Shown in pieces: positions 6,672 to 7,318 of a DNA stretch of 7,318 nt (its first letter is position 1; each line of letters opens with the position of its first letter). Below the pieces are notes generated by a model. That model searched no databases, was not told where the DNA came from, and was given only the letters and a program-made list of their open reading frames with translations. This DNA comes from an uncultured Lachnospiraceae bacterium (GTDB lineage Bacteria > Bacillota > Clostridia > Lachnospirales > Lachnospiraceae). The DNA lies in NCBI GenBank assembly GCA_902784025.1, contig CACZTF010000314.1:1-7318 (forward strand), read 5' to 3'. The translations under genes and the position numbers were made by a program.

Positions 6672-7318
6672 ATGGCTATAAAAGTTTTAGTGGTAGATGA
6701 CGAAAAAATAATCGTAAAAGGACTTACTTTTTCACTTGCACAGGACGGCATGGAGGTTTCTGCGGCTTATGACGGCGAAGAAGCGCTGAATATGGCTAAA
6801 GAGACAGAGTTTGATATTATCTTACTGGATCTTATGCTTCCGAAAATGGACGGGCTGCAGGTTTGTCAGGAGATCAGGGCTTTTTCAGATGTGCCTATTA
6901 TCATGCTTACTGCAAAAGGCGAAGACATGGATAAGATAATGGGGTTGGAATACGGCGCAGACGATTATATCACTAAGCCATATAATATTCTGGAATTAAA
7001 GGCACGTATAAAAGCGATACTCAGAAGAAACCAGAAAGAGACCAAGCCTGTACAGGATGAGACAGTTCTCATTTTCAAAGAGATGAAGATAGATACGGAA
7101 AGCAGGAGTCTTTATATCGATGATAACGAGATAAATCTTACCGCAAGGGAATTTAATCTTCTTGAACTGATGGCAAAGCACCCGGGAAAAGTGTATAGCC
7201 GTGAGGCGCTTCTTAAAGAGGCATGGGGATCAAAGTTTCCCGGTGACGAAAGGACTGTGGATGTACATATCCGGCGCCTCAGGGAAAAGATCGAAGAAAA
7301 TCCTGCAAATCCCCGTTA
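6672..7318 (+). CDS. OmpR/PhoB-family DNA-binding response regulator, 3'-truncated
   Basis: A cytosolic two-component transcription regulator; 215 codons are visible before the window ends. The receiver domain (about 3-119) has the acidic pair Asp9-Asp10, the phospho-acceptor Asp53 in LLDLMLPKMDG, the switch Thr80 in MLTAKG, and Lys102 in TKPYN. A short linker leads to a winged-helix OmpR-type DNA-binding domain (about 132-215), with LTAREFNLLELM (156-167) and the recognition-helix region RTVDVHIRRLREKIE (194-208). Only the last wing strand, usually YIxTVRGxGYxF, is missing beyond the edge, so the gene is probably within about 15-20 codons of complete. The ATG has AAGGAG at 6655-6660, 11 bases upstream, slightly long but acceptable. 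It lies 19 bases after the comEA-like gene with no terminator, indicating cotranscription. The cognate histidine kinase is expected downstream, outside the window. Targets cannot be read from this sequence. Confidence 0.94.
   Translation, partial: MAIKVLVVDDEKIIVKGLTFSLAQDGMEVSAAYDGEEALNMAKETEFDIILLDLMLPKMDGLQVCQEIRAFSDVPIIMLTAKGEDMDKIMGLEYGADDYITKPYNILELKARIKAILRRNQKETKPVQDETVLIFKEMKIDTESRSLYIDDNEINLTAREFNLLELMAKHPGKVYSREALLKEAWGSKFPGDERTVDVHIRRLREKIEENPANPR

Noticed and set aside
1..7318. CRISPR arrays, tRNA/rRNA genes, IS elements, attachment sites
   Set aside because: No regularly spaced repeats, cloverleaf-like segments, transposase motifs or paired terminal repeats were seen on reading both strands.

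Overview
The window looks like chromosomal DNA from a low-to-moderate GC Firmicute, most plausibly a Lachnospiraceae-type Clostridium relative (Butyrivibrio/Roseburia-like). The grounds are AT-rich intergenic DNA, strong GGAGG-type ribosome binding sites, a eukaryote-like NADP isocitrate dehydrogenase, a large YfhO-family membrane protein with Firmicute-style motifs, and a ComEA plus OmpR-type regulator pair. The taxonomic placement is inference from gene content, not a database result. No tRNA, rRNA, insertion sequence, phage gene or CRISPR array was seen. No gene-free stretch exceeds 300 bases; the longest is the 241-base divergent intergenic region.

Layout: (1) bases 1-935 (+), the C-terminal three quarters of an NADP-dependent isocitrate dehydrogenase, cut by the window edge. 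(2) 992-1732 (+), a calcineurin-like/PPP-family metallophosphoesterase, probably cotranscribed with icd. (3) 1759-1796, a perfect A8-stem-loop-T8 hairpin serving as a two-way terminator between convergent units. (4) On the minus strand, a two-gene unit read from 5748 down to 1796: a YfhO-family polytopic membrane protein followed by argininosuccinate lyase (argH). They overlap by ATGA, and the argH ribosome binding site lies inside the last yfhO codons. (5) 5749-5989, a divergent promoter region, with a perfect 11-bp hairpin running into the ribosome binding site of the next gene. (6) 5990-6652 (+), a membrane-anchored ComEA-like SLBB plus helix-hairpin-helix protein starting at TTG. (7) 6672-7318 (+), an OmpR/PhoB-family response regulator, cut by the right edge.

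How the genes relate: icd supplies 2-oxoglutarate and NADPH, and argH completes arginine synthesis, so both belong to central nitrogen/amino-acid metabolism, but they lie in opposing units and nothing shows joint control. The yfhO-argH coupling is the oddest arrangement because a cell-envelope protein and a cytosolic arginine enzyme have no obvious functional link. The comEA-regulator pair suggests a DNA-uptake or surface module joined to a two-component system whose kinase would lie just beyond the window. I see no clear evidence of a wholly new system; the points of interest are mostly about gene coupling and leader structure.
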